Below are positions 1-8,600 of a stretch of DNA of 22,370 bases, piece after piece. Every line of letters starts with the position of its first letter. The first letter of the stretch is position 1. The notes below the pieces were generated by a model. The model did not search any database and was not told where the DNA came from. It worked only from the letters and a program-made list of their open reading frames with translations. The translations under genes were made by a program, and so were the position numbers. The stretch is taken from contig CALKHR010000125.1 of the NCBI GenBank assembly GCA_937988885.1, positions 1 through 22,370 of the forward strand, read 5' to 3'. This stretch comes from an uncultured Roseiflexaceae bacterium (GTDB lineage: Bacteria; Chloroflexota; Chloroflexia; Chloroflexales; Roseiflexaceae).

Positions 1-35
1 CTCCTCCCACGGCTGAAGCTCGTGGGCTTCCGCGC
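1..35 (-). mobile_element. Possible right-end hairpin of an IS200/IS605 (TnpB-type) element, remnant
   Basis: Half-sites CCCACG (6-11) and CGTGGG (21-26) enclose a 9-nt loop. Read on the minus strand the sequence is GGAAGCCCACG, a loop, then CGTGGGAGGAG. From memory of the family, a 'GGAAGCCC...GGGAGGA' hairpin is common at the 3' end of TnpB elements and of their guide RNA. On that strand tnpB should lie just above position 40, but only the leader of the ABC operon is there, so this would be a decayed or solo end. The window edge cuts the flank, so the call is tentative. Confidence 0.35.
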
Positions 36-91
36 CTAAAGGTACACTCTTGTGAGAAAATCGCCGCACACCCTTGTCGAAAGCGCTAAAT

Positions 92-110
92 CTATGCTAT
101 TGTAGCATAG
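92..110. promoter_or_regulatory. Perfect 8-bp palindrome in the leader of the ABC exporter operon
   Basis: CTATGCTA (92-99) and TAGCATAG (103-110) form a perfect inverted repeat around TTG. A weak promoter reading overlaps it: TTGTCG at 74-79, an 18-bp spacer, then TATTGT at 98-103 with an upstream TG. It could be an operator over the -10 region or a hairpin in the leader, about 87 nt before the start codon. No T-run follows, so a terminator is less likely. Confidence 0.4.
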
Positions 111-196
111 GCACAAAGAAAAACAGTATCCGTCCTTGAATGGCGCATGGTCACGAGCGCCATGGCCCTTCAACCTCAGGCAGATACGGAGCCAGC

Positions 197-1261
197 ATGT
201 CCGCACTTGTCGAAATTAAACAACTCACCCGACGATACGGCACCACCCTCGCCCTCGATCATCTCGATCTCCAGATCCCAGAAGGCGCAATCTACGGCTT
301 TATCGGGCCGAACGGTGCAGGCAAAACCACCACCATGCGCATCCTTACCACCCTGCTGCAGCCAAGCAGCGGCGAAGCCTGGATCGCGGGCAGCTCGGTG
401 CTGCGAGAGCCACGCACAGTGCGTCAACTCGTCGGCTTCATGCCCGATTACTTCGGCGTGTACGACAATATGAAATCGTGGGAATACCTCGATTTCTTCG
501 GGCGGGCCTATGGCATCGCGCCGGAACGCCGCAACAGCGTGATCGGCGAACTGCTCGACTTGGTTGACTTGGGGCACAAGCGCGACGATTATGTGATGAA
601 CCTCTCGCGCGGCATGAAGCAGCGCCTCAGCCTGGCCCGCACCATGATCCACGATCCCAAGCTGCTCATCCTCGATGAGCCGGCCAGCGGTCTAGATCCA
701 CGTGCACGCATCGAGCTGCGCGAACTGCTCAAGGAGCTACGGGCGCTCGGCAAGACGATTATGATCAGCTCGCACATCCTCACCGAATTGGCCGAGATGT
801 GCACTCATATCGCGATCATCGAACGGGGCAAACTGCTCGCCTCAGGCAACGTGCAGGCGATCATGCGCTCGTTGCAGCCGCACCGCACCCTCGAAATCCG
901 CGTATTGCGCAACGCAAAGCTGGCGTTCGAACTGCTCCGTGCGCAACCCACCATCCTCGATGTGCGCAGCGACACATTGCTTGATGAAGAGGATAGCGCG
1001 ACGGATGCAGAACAACCAGCCGAAGCGGACACAGCGGATTCGCCCGACGGCGCAGCAGGCGAGCAGCCACCCATTGCCGACGACGAGCGCGCCGACGATG
1101 AACCACAGACCATCTTGATCGACTACACAGGCGACGAGCGGGGGATGAGTGATATCCTTGCCTTGCTGATCTCGAACGGCGTCGCAGTCTCGCGCTTTGC
1201 CGAGCAATCGAGCGATCTCGAAGATATTTTCATGCAAGTGACCCAAGGCATGGTCCAATAA
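197..1261 (+). CDS. ABC-2 type exporter, ATP-binding protein
   Basis: This 354-residue ATPase powers the ABC exporter whose permease follows 42 bp downstream. Walker A GPNGAGKTT is at residues 37-45, the signature reads LSRGM (136-140), Walker B LLILDEP is at 156-162 and the switch histidine is His193. The Q-loop position holds Asp (FMPD, 81-84) instead of Gln, a variant familiar from GldA/YtrB-like exporter ATPases. A C-terminal extension of about 140 residues carries a very acidic, Pro/Ala-rich insert (about 262-303), probably a flexible linker. I chose the ATG at 197 because GGAG lies at 188-191 and the family's N-terminus starts there; an in-frame ATG at 140 would add 19 atypical residues. 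The substrate is unknown: this subfamily includes drug, lipid and gliding-related exporters. Confidence 0.93.
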   Translation: MSALVEIKQLTRRYGTTLALDHLDLQIPEGAIYGFIGPNGAGKTTTMRILTTLLQPSSGEAWIAGSSVLREPRTVRQLVGFMPDYFGVYDNMKSWEYLDFFGRAYGIAPERRNSVIGELLDLVDLGHKRDDYVMNLSRGMKQRLSLARTMIHDPKLLILDEPASGLDPRARIELRELLKELRALGKTIMISSHILTELAEMCTHIAIIERGKLLASGNVQAIMRSLQPHRTLEIRVLRNAKLAFELLRAQPTILDVRSDTLLDEEDSATDAEQPAEADTADSPDGAAGEQPPIADDERADDEPQTILIDYTGDERGMSDILALLISNGVAVSRFAEQSSDLEDIFMQVTQGMVQ

Positions 1262-1303
1262 CCCGCGAGTTGTTGAGACATCACCCTGCGTGGAGCAAAC
1301 CGC

Positions 1304-2230
1304 ATGCGAGAACTAAATCCAGTGCTCATCAAAGAGTTGCGCAACCGAATGCGCGGCGCGCGAGCCTTTATTCTGATCACCATCTACTTGCTAGTGCTGA
1401 GCGGCATCACCATGCTGATCTACCTTGCGGTCGCTAGCAATCTCGAAAACGATATGAACGCGGGCCGTCAGATCGGCAAGATCCTGTTTCTGAGCATCTC
1501 CACCGTGGCGCTCATCGAGGTCTGCCTGATCACACCCGCGCTCACCGCAGGGAGCATCGTGGGGGAGAAAGAGCGCCAAAGCTACGATCTGCTGATCTCC
1601 TCACTGCTCACGCCTGGGCAGATCGTGCGGGGGAAACTGGGCTCGGCGCTCGCCTTCGCAGTGATCCTGATCATCGCCGTCCTGCCCGTGATGAGCCTCT
1701 CGTTCTTATTCGGCGGCGTTATCCTCGCCGAGGTGGTGATCGCGCTGATCGGCCTGCTCACCACAGCCATCCTCTACGCGAGCATCGGTCTGTTCTGGTC
1801 CACCGTGATGCGAAGCAGCCTGGGAGCCACCATCATCTCACTCAGTACGATCGTCGCCATCCTGCTCCTGATCCCATTCCTCTGGGTGATCTCCTCCGTC
1901 TTTTACTACCAAGTAAACCGACCCAGCGAGCTCGAAGCGAGCCTCTACGTTTATGTCGGCGGCACTGTCCTTTGCTTCCACCCATTTATCGCCTTGGGCC
2001 TCACCGAAGCGTTCCTCTCCGACGGCGATAGCCCATTCTACAGCGTGATCCGCATCAGCCGAGTCGAACTGATCGTGCCAAGCCCGTGGATCGTCTATGT
2101 GGGCCTAGCGTTGTTGGTCAGTGCGTTGCTGATGTTCCTCGCCGTGCGGTTCCTACGGCCAGAATATGAGGGAAGGGTCGTCGTACCAAAGCGCAAAACG
2201 AACGAGGAGAACGCGCCGCCGAGCGGGTGA
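1304..2230 (+). CDS. ABC-2 type exporter, permease protein
   Basis: A 308-residue integral membrane protein, the partner of the ATPase just upstream. GGAG at 1292-1295 sits 8 nt before the ATG, and the 42-bp gap suggests a two-gene operon. Hydrophobic segments lie near residues 21-44, 61-83, 112-140, 143-168, 172-200, 217-235 and 262-283. Between the second and third is the hallmark ABC-2 cytoplasmic motif EKERQSYDLLISSLLTPGQI (88-107), which contacts the ATPase. The N-terminus (NPVLIKELRNRMRG) is also typical of the family. The C-terminal tail after residue 285 is basic and then acidic, and is probably cytoplasmic. The transported substrate cannot be deduced. Confidence 0.9.
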   Translation: MRELNPVLIKELRNRMRGARAFILITIYLLVLSGITMLIYLAVASNLENDMNAGRQIGKILFLSISTVALIEVCLITPALTAGSIVGEKERQSYDLLISSLLTPGQIVRGKLGSALAFAVILIIAVLPVMSLSFLFGGVILAEVVIALIGLLTTAILYASIGLFWSTVMRSSLGATIISLSTIVAILLLIPFLWVISSVFYYQVNRPSELEASLYVYVGGTVLCFHPFIALGLTEAFLSDGDSPFYSVIRISRVELIVPSPWIVYVGLALLVSALLMFLAVRFLRPEYEGRVVVPKRKTNEENAPPSG

Positions 2231-2270
2231 TAGCCGCCTTGCGAGCTAAAAACCTGTTTTGAGCATAACA

Positions 2271-2301
2271 AAGCGGATGGCGCGATATGCACCATCCGCT
2301 T
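2271..2301. terminator. Bidirectional terminator hairpin between convergent genes
   Basis: AAGCGGATGG (2271-2280) and CCATCCGCTT (2292-2301) form a perfect 10-bp stem with an 11-nt loop between two convergent stop codons (2230 and 2319). On the minus strand the stem runs into TTTGTTAT, a fair U-rich tail; on the plus strand the tail is poor. It probably serves both genes, more efficiently for the HEAT-repeat gene. Confidence 0.65.
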
Positions 2302-2318
2302 CAGCTTCAAGCCCAAGC

Positions 2319-3392
2319 CTAGGCAGAGATCATATTCGACTGCAACGGCATCTGCATAGCGATCTCGCGCAGGCGCGCAAGCGCATCGGTGGCCGCCTCG
2401 TGGATATTGATATCGCCCTCTTGCGCGGCCTTCGTCAGCGCCTCAAACACCTCTTGGGTGACGGCGGGAGCGCCGATCTGCCCCAGGGTGCGCACAGCAG
2501 CCTCTCGTGCGTAAGGGTCTTTATCGTCGATCAACTGCAGCAGGTTCTTGATCAGCATCGGCGCGCCGGCCAATTCGCCCAACTGGCCCAACAACAGCGC
2601 CGCAGCCGAGCGCACGAACGAATCTTCATCGAACAAGCAGGCCGAAAGATGATCGAGCAACTGCGGTGAAGTGACGTGCTCGCGGAGCGCGCCGACCGCA
2701 CGAGCCGCCGCGAACCGTGTCTCGGCGTCGGAATCGTGCAGAGCCACGCGAGTCAACGTCTTGATCAGTAAAATCGGTGGCCGATCAGCGATCAAGCCCA
2801 ACATGCGCGCCGCGATCGAGCGTACATGCGCCGCGCTATCGGAAAGACCATCGTGGATCAACACGAGATCGGCGGGGGTGTAGTGGCCGTTGCGCGCACG
2901 CAGCGCCCGCAGCGCCTCATAACGATTCTGCCAGCCAGGATCGCTCAGGGCGCGTCGCAACTGGCTAAACTCACCGGGGAAGGCATCGAACTCACGCTCA
3001 ACAGTGATGCGCAACCAATCCTCGCGCGAACCGTTCAGGCGTTGACGCACCAGGGCCACCGTCTGCAACTCGATCAACAATTGCTCCAGTGCGACCCGCA
3101 CATCCTTATTGGTGCGAAGCTCTCGATCCAGCTGAGCAGCCGATTGATACCGCATCTGCGCCGCGCGGCGGACGATCTGATCAGCTCCAGGGCCACGAGT
3201 GATCTCGGCCAAGGCTAAAACCGCCGCGATCGGCTCGCGCTGAAATGCCTCCAAAAACGGCTCAAGCGTGCGCAGCACTAAAAAAGACAATAAACTTGGT
3301 GCCGCTGCTAACTGCATTTCTTGGCGCGGATTTCGAGCAAAACCTCGTAATCGCTGGGCAATTTCACGTCGCCATGTCTCATGATCAAACAT
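2319..3392 (-). CDS. HEAT-repeat protein
   Basis: A 357-residue soluble protein, all helical, with no signal peptide or membrane segment. Residues 1-140 form an alpha-helical N-terminal domain that I do not recognise. From about 143 to 345 there are roughly six HEAT-type units of 31-38 residues, with recurring features such as 'D....VR..AA..LG.LG' (254-274) and 'D...REAAVRTLGQIGAPA' (292-310). Such solenoids are protein-binding scaffolds; related repeats occur in phycobilin-lyase-like and checkpoint-like proteins, but no catalytic residues are visible, so I infer a scaffolding role only. The ATG at 3392 has no clear Shine-Dalgarno sequence. A good promoter lies about 180 bp upstream, leaving a long leader with a strong hairpin. 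Confidence 0.85.
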   Translation of the reverse strand: MFDHETWRREIAQRLRGFARNPRQEMQLAAAPSLLSFLVLRTLEPFLEAFQREPIAAVLALAEITRGPGADQIVRRAAQMRYQSAAQLDRELRTNKDVRVALEQLLIELQTVALVRQRLNGSREDWLRITVEREFDAFPGEFSQLRRALSDPGWQNRYEALRALRARNGHYTPADLVLIHDGLSDSAAHVRSIAARMLGLIADRPPILLIKTLTRVALHDSDAETRFAAARAVGALREHVTSPQLLDHLSACLFDEDSFVRSAAALLLGQLGELAGAPMLIKNLLQLIDDKDPYAREAAVRTLGQIGAPAVTQEVFEALTKAAQEGDINIHEAATDALARLREIAMQMPLQSNMISA

Positions 3393-3470
3393 CGTGTTGT
3401 ATGGTCAAGGCGTTCTTCGTACCGTAACGATGCGCCACACATCACTCTCGGCGAATTTAGGGGACAGGAA

Positions 3471-3508
3471 TCCCAGGTGGCTCGGCTAAACATGGCCGTC
3501 ACCTGGGA
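3471..3508 (-). other. Strong hairpin in the leader of the HEAT-repeat gene
   Basis: TCCCAGGTG (3471-3479) pairs with CACCTGGGA (3500-3508), and an inner CGGC (3483-3486) pairs with GCCG (3495-3498). It lies between the promoter at 3575 and the start codon at 3392, so it would be in the HEAT-gene mRNA leader. There is no T-run on either strand, so it does not look like a simple terminator. It could be a leader regulatory structure or an operator. Confidence 0.4.
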
Positions 3509-3574
3509 ATAAGCACATCCACAAAAAGCAAACGGAGCAATTACGACGCCCTCGACCTTCCTCCTGTGCTTTCT

Positions 3575-3603
3575 ATTATAGCATGTCGTTCTTTACAATC
3601 TTA
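3575..3603 (-). promoter_or_regulatory. Promoter for the HEAT-repeat gene
   Basis: On the minus strand, TGCTATAAT (3583 down to 3575) is a perfect extended -10 element. The hexamer 17 bp upstream (3603-3598) reads TAAGAT, a weak -35, which is acceptable for an extended -10 promoter. The predicted start near 3568 gives a leader of about 175 nt. Confidence 0.6.
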
Positions 3604-3635
3604 TGAGTAGAGCTTACCAAGAGGTTACAATCCGA

Positions 3636-3656
3636 AAAGTTAGTACAAGAGTACTA
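3636..3656 (-). terminator. Possible terminator of the glycoside-hydrolase gene
   Basis: On the minus strand a 6-bp stem TAGTAC/GTACTA (3656-3641) with a TCTT loop is followed by ACTTTT (3640-3635). The stem is short and AT-rich, so termination would be weak. It is the only terminator-like structure between the stop at 3709 and the next promoter at 3603. Confidence 0.35.
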
Positions 3657-3708
3657 CCGAACGGTTTCCGCCTCCCGAACAGCAAGCGCACACTCACTCG
3701 CGATCATA

Positions 3709-5493
3709 TTAACGATTCTGGATGACAAAAATGGGGGATGGACCGAGTGTTAAATGAAATTTGCCATCCTTCGCCTCGATCAGGCGGCGCTGCCCATCGC
3801 GATCGATCAGCCGCGCGGTGTTGCCATTGCTGTTGAGCGTGGCCACAAGCGGCGTGCTCGCCCACAGCACGTCCACGATCTGCTTGCCACGGCGCAACTC
3901 CATATCATAGGCTTCGGGGCCGTTGATCGAGATCAGGTCATCGAGAAAGATGGTGCCTTTGCCTTGGAACGTATCGGGCGCATCGTCGAGCACAATCGCA
4001 TCGAGACGAGCGGGGAAATCGAGCACGCCGTTCCCGTTCGGGCTGATGCGATCGCCCGGGCCGACCTTCTTAAGCAACGGCACTTGCAGGTAACGCCACC
4101 CAGGCGGGCCGACCGCCCCAAGCGCATACTGCAACAGTTCGCCCTCCGCGTCGCGGAGCCACACCTTCAGTGTATTGCCCGAACCATCGCCGTACACCCA
4201 TATGCCCAACGCATGCGGCTCGCCTGGGATGGGTGCCGCTGAGGCACGCTGGAACACCACATAATCGTTGAATGTGTTCTGGAAGTTATAATCCAGCCGC
4301 GCCGCCCCCTCACCGCTATGCTGCACCGTAATGGCCGGACGCAAGCGACCGTTGGGCTGATCGGCCCGCAGCCACTCGCCGAACGTCTCAAAATCGAGCA
4401 CCACGTTCCGCTCGAACGGATCGTGCATCGCCACAAATTCGGTGTTCGCAAGCTGGCGATTCAGCGTCTGGAAGGCGTAGAACGACGCTTTGCGCACGCT
4501 ATAATCGCTCTGGCCGCGCCCCAAGCCCACCAAACCATACGGATTGCCGGGGTCGTCCTTCAGGGTGTACCAGAAGATCCGCTCGGCACCCGCGCGCCAC
4601 AACAGCAGCAGCGAGCGCACAAGGTAGTTCGCCTGCGTCTGCTCATCGGCGGTGCCCGACGTGTCGCGGTCGCTGTTGCCGCTGGGCCAGCCGATCTCCG
4701 TCACCCAAATCGGCTTATCGCCCAAGCGCGAGGCTAACGCATTGATCGCATCCAGCGAAGCCTGCAAGTTGCCAAGCTCAGGCGAAACAGGATCAACGTA
4801 GGGATGCACCGCGAGGATATCGAAATCGTCCCATACGCCAGCCGCGATCAGGCCGCGCAGGAAGGAGGTATCGTAGGGATTGATGCCGCCAAGCAGGATC
4901 TTCGCATCGGGATCGACGCTGCGCACCGCCGCTGCGCTCAGGCGCAACACCTCGGCGTAGGCAGCCGCATCGGGTTTCGGCTTCCAGAATAGCGTGTTAT
5001 CCGGCTCGTTCCAGATCTCCCAGTGATCGATATAGCGATGATAGCGCTCGGCCACCGCGCGCGAGAACTCGGCGAAGCGCTGCGGATCGGGCGCATAGAA
5101 CGAGATCGCCGAGGGCCGATCGCCAGAGTAGGGTGTCGCCCAACCAGGCGGATGCCCCAACACACCCACGATCTTGATATTGCGCCGCGCCAACTCGCGC
5201 ACCATCGCATCGGTGAAACTCCAATCCCACGTGTTAGGATCGGGCTGAATGCGATACCAATGGATATCTTCGCGCACCCAACCAGCCCCGGCGTCCTCGA
5301 TCACGGCAACAGGCCGATCGATCGTTTCGAGATCGGGGTAACGCGAGGCCAAATGCGTGTTCAGGCCAAATGGAGCATCATCGAGCGGCGGGGCATATCG
5401 CTCGGGGGCTGCTGGTGCGATTCGTGGCGTCTGCAACAGGACGAGCACCAGAGCAATGAGGAATGCTACATTGAAGGTACGACGATGAAACAC
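3709..5493 (-). CDS. Secreted glycoside hydrolase-like protein (clan A TIM barrel, GH39/GH5-like)
   Basis: A 594-residue exported protein. An N-terminal signal sequence (RR at 4-5, hydrophobic 8-20, AxA-type cleavage site near 27-29) precedes a (beta/alpha)8 barrel at about residues 40-355. The barrel has the two glutamates of retaining clan-A enzymes: Glu163 in HWEIWNEPDN as acid/base and Glu266 in PIWVTEIGWP as nucleophile. Residues 362-525 look like a galactose-binding-type carbohydrate module, and 526-594 a small beta domain with DVLW as in GH39 C-termini. The start is GTG at 5493, with AGGAG 4 nt upstream (GGAG at 5501-5498). It has its own promoter and is not fused to the macroglobulin-like gene behind it. 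The substrate is unknown; beta-xylosidase-like or iduronidase-like specificity is possible. Confidence 0.85.
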   Translation of the reverse strand: MFHRRTFNVAFLIALVLVLLQTPRIAPAAPERYAPPLDDAPFGLNTHLASRYPDLETIDRPVAVIEDAGAGWVREDIHWYRIQPDPNTWDWSFTDAMVRELARRNIKIVGVLGHPPGWATPYSGDRPSAISFYAPDPQRFAEFSRAVAERYHRYIDHWEIWNEPDNTLFWKPKPDAAAYAEVLRLSAAAVRSVDPDAKILLGGINPYDTSFLRGLIAAGVWDDFDILAVHPYVDPVSPELGNLQASLDAINALASRLGDKPIWVTEIGWPSGNSDRDTSGTADEQTQANYLVRSLLLLWRAGAERIFWYTLKDDPGNPYGLVGLGRGQSDYSVRKASFYAFQTLNRQLANTEFVAMHDPFERNVVLDFETFGEWLRADQPNGRLRPAITVQHSGEGAARLDYNFQNTFNDYVVFQRASAAPIPGEPHALGIWVYGDGSGNTLKVWLRDAEGELLQYALGAVGPPGWRYLQVPLLKKVGPGDRISPNGNGVLDFPARLDAIVLDDAPDTFQGKGTIFLDDLISINGPEAYDMELRRGKQIVDVLWASTPLVATLNSNGNTARLIDRDGQRRLIEAKDGKFHLTLGPSPIFVIQNR

Positions 5494-5533
5494 TACACTC
5501 CTACTTGCTCACCAAATAGATCCTCATAGAACG

Positions 5534-5562
5534 ATTATAGCTGAGCAACGATCGATTGTCGA
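5534..5562 (-). promoter_or_regulatory. Sigma-70 type promoter for the glycoside-hydrolase gene
   Basis: On the minus strand, TCGACA (5562-5557, 5 of 6 to consensus), a 17-bp spacer and a perfect TATAAT (5539-5534). The predicted start near 5527 gives a leader of about 34 nt before the GTG at 5493. Confidence 0.75.
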
Positions 5563-5566
5563 GAGC

Positions 5567-5594
5567 AAAAGATCCTCATCTTCGACCGATGAGG
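5567..5594 (-). terminator. Terminator of the macroglobulin-like gene
   Basis: On the minus strand, CCTCATC (5594-5588), a 7-nt loop, GATGAGG (5580-5574), then ATC and TTTT (5570-5567). It lies 12 nt past the stop codon at 5607 and just before the next promoter, so the two minus-strand genes are probably transcribed separately. Confidence 0.6.
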
Positions 5595-5606
5595 CGCGAA
5601 AGCTGA

Positions 5607-8600
5607 TTACGGCGCAACAACTTCAAGCTGAAGCAATTGGCTGGAGCCGAGCAGACCCTCGTTCGCCTGACTCAACGTACTCATTGGCACGATATACCTT
5701 CCAGCAGGCCCAACCCGCAGCAGGTATTCGTACTGATAGATGCCCGGCGTGAGCGCCGAGCTATGGAGGCGCAATTGCTCGGTTCGCACTTCGAGTTGCC
5801 CGAAGCTAGGCGTATTCGCCTCTACCAGGCGAGCACCACCCGGCAACGGCTCGATCACCAGCACATCTTGATAGTGCGCGGTGTTGATCAGTGTGAGCCG
5901 TACACGCACAAGCTGACCAGCACGCAACTGTGTGATCTCAAGCGATTGCTTGGTCAACGGATCGAGATATTCGCGCAGCACGCCGACCTTCGTGAGCATG
6001 GCGAGCGGCTCAGCCGTCGGTTCGATCGGCAATTCGCGCTCCTGGGTCTGCGTGAAGGCCGCACCGTCCGTCGCATCGATACAGAAGCGCGCGCGGTTGC
6101 CGTTATCGACCGCGACCCGCCACACCACCCGCGCCAACTCGCCCGATGCCAACTCGACATTCAGGCTCGACGGCTGCTCGATCAGGCGAAGGCCGCTGCT
6201 GATGAATGCGAGCGTGGCGGTCTGCGTCGTTGTGCTGGTGTTGCGCACCAGCGCCACCAACTCAGCGCTATCGCCGTGACGCAAGAGCTGTGGCGCATCG
6301 ATTGTCAAGTCGAGCGATTGCGAGATCGTGAAGCTCGCCTGCCCCTGCCCAAAGCTGTCGGCATCGCGGAACGCCCAAGCAACGGCGCGGAACGCCCCCG
6401 CTTCGTTCGGCAGGCGCAGCGTAATGGTCAGCACGCCGCTGTCGTTCGTGCGCAGTGCGGTGTCCCAATACACGCCATGTGCCGGGCGGGCGGCGAGCTG
6501 CGGGGCAACGGGCTGCGAAGGGCGCGTCGGCATCGGCGCGATCTGCGATGGTGCACTCGGCAGCCAACCCGTCGCGAGGGCGGGCGGTTGATTCACAAAG
6601 AACGAACTTGCGATATCGCCACGCGGGGCGGCATTGGCACCAGCAACGCTCAGCATCACGTGGGCCGGAATGGCCTGGCCCTGCGCATCGGTGGTTGTGA
6701 TCGTCAGCGTAGCGGTCGAGTCGGGCGCGTACTCCACCTGATCGGTGGTGATCTGCACATTGACCGGGCGCGACTCGACCATGACGGGCAGCGTGGTGGT
6801 CGCTACGCTCACGGCTGGCACGCTATCGGCGTCGGCGGGGGAGACCAACAACACGGCAACGCGCACTCCAGGCGCATCCTCCGGCGTGATTGTGACGGTG
6901 ATCGGCTCACCCGCACGCACACTGCGCACCTCCGAGACCAGCGTATCGGCGCGGGCGAAGGTCAGCAGGGCGGTGCCATCGGCGTGGGGCACGCGCAGCA
7001 ACAACGATGCGGTGTCGCCAACGCGATACACTGTCCGATCCGCGAGGAGGCGAGGTGACGTGCCGGGCCAAGCGGTGAAGCCAGGGCCCGCCACCCACAG
7101 CGATGTGGCCGAGGTCATCCGCCGCCCGTTATCATCGATCACACTCACAAACACGCGGTATTCGCCAGGCTCCCCCAGTGTGATCGGCAGGCTCGCCTTG
7201 CCCTCGGCATTACTCGACACCACGCGCAGCAGCACGCGCCGATCCTGCGCCGTTAGCTCCCCAACGCTCTCTGAACCCTCATCACCATCCTGGCTGAGCC
7301 ATTCGCGCTTGTACACCGAGATTTCAACGGGCGTGCCCAATGCGGGTAGCCCATCGAGATTAAGCGCAATCGCCTCAACAACGCCGGGTTGCCCAGCCAT
7401 CAACACACGCTGCGGCAAACGAACGCCTGCGTAACGTAGCGCCGGCAAGCTATGCAAAATTGCGTCGCCATCCACCACGGCCCCACCCGGTTCGCTGGCC
7501 CGCACCGCCAATCGGTAGCGCAGCGGCACGCCAAGGTTCAGGGTATCGGTGATCGTCAACAGAAAACGGCCATCGGCATCGGTGAGGCCCAAACCGCTGC
7601 GGGGTTGCGGGCGCTCGAAGTTCAGTTCATCATCGCCGAAACTGTAATCGGCCAGCGCGGGGAACGGCATCCGCTCGGCGCTCAGCGTCCACGAAATGGA
7701 AGCGCTGGCGATCGGTCGCGCGTCCCACGTGTGCAGATCGATCGGGATCGCGACCCCATTGCCCGCCACGACCTGCGTTGGCGCGGCGATCTGGAGATCG
7801 AGCGGCGCGGTGGATTCGGCGCGCACCGCAAACGTGGTATGGAACACCGCCCCGCTGATCGCCAAGCCCACGATGTACTCGCCCGACCTCACATCATCGG
7901 GCAGCGCGAATGTCGCACTGAACACTCCAGTCGTATCGATAGAGAGTTGCTGGCTGTGCAACAACTCCGCCACACCAAGCGAACGCACCGTCAACTGCGC
8001 CAACAACGGCGTGGAGAGCAGACTGTTGCGCTGACCAACCGCTCGGCGCACCACGCCCGCCACCTCAAGCGTCTCACCAGCCTGATACGCAGCGCGGTCG
8101 GTCGTCAACCAAACGCGATAATTCTCGGTCGGCGCGGCGTTCACCGCATCGGCCCAAGTGCTGCTGGCCAGCGCTGGCGTTTGGTCGCTCGCCATCGCAA
8201 TGTAGCGTAGGCCAGCCGTCCCTCCCGCGCGTTCGATCAGCCAACGGCCATTGGCATCGGTGATGCCCTGCTGAATCAGCGCGCCATCCTGATATAGCAC
8301 CAACGGCAGATCCGCCACGGGCGTAGCGCTGATCACATCGGTGGCCCAGAGCAACAAACTGCTCGGGCTGGCTTGGAAGGTCAAACGCACCCGCGAGCGC
8401 AACAGCATCACGTCGATGCGCGGCCCCTCCGGCGTGCGAATCCGCAAGTAGTAGATGCCCTCGTCCAAGGGCGAGCCGTCCTCAAGCGTGATCGGCAGGC
8501 GCTCCTCGGTCGGCACGTTGAGCGTATCGGTCAGCGGCACCACCCATTCGCGCAGCAACGGCTGCCCGTAGCGCTCGGGCTGGAAGTCGCGCCAATCGCG

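Noticed and set aside
140..196. Upstream in-frame ATG for the ABC ATPase
   Set aside because: The 19 added residues do not resemble the family, and the GGAG at 188-191 positions the ATG at 197.
3308..3502. A 64-codon minus-strand frame over the HEAT-gene start
   Set aside because: It overlaps the real N-terminus in another frame, has no motif and covers the leader hairpin.
5637..7058. A 473-codon open frame antisense to the macroglobulin-like gene
   Set aside because: Arg/His-rich low-quality translation without any motif, produced by the codon usage of the opposite strand.
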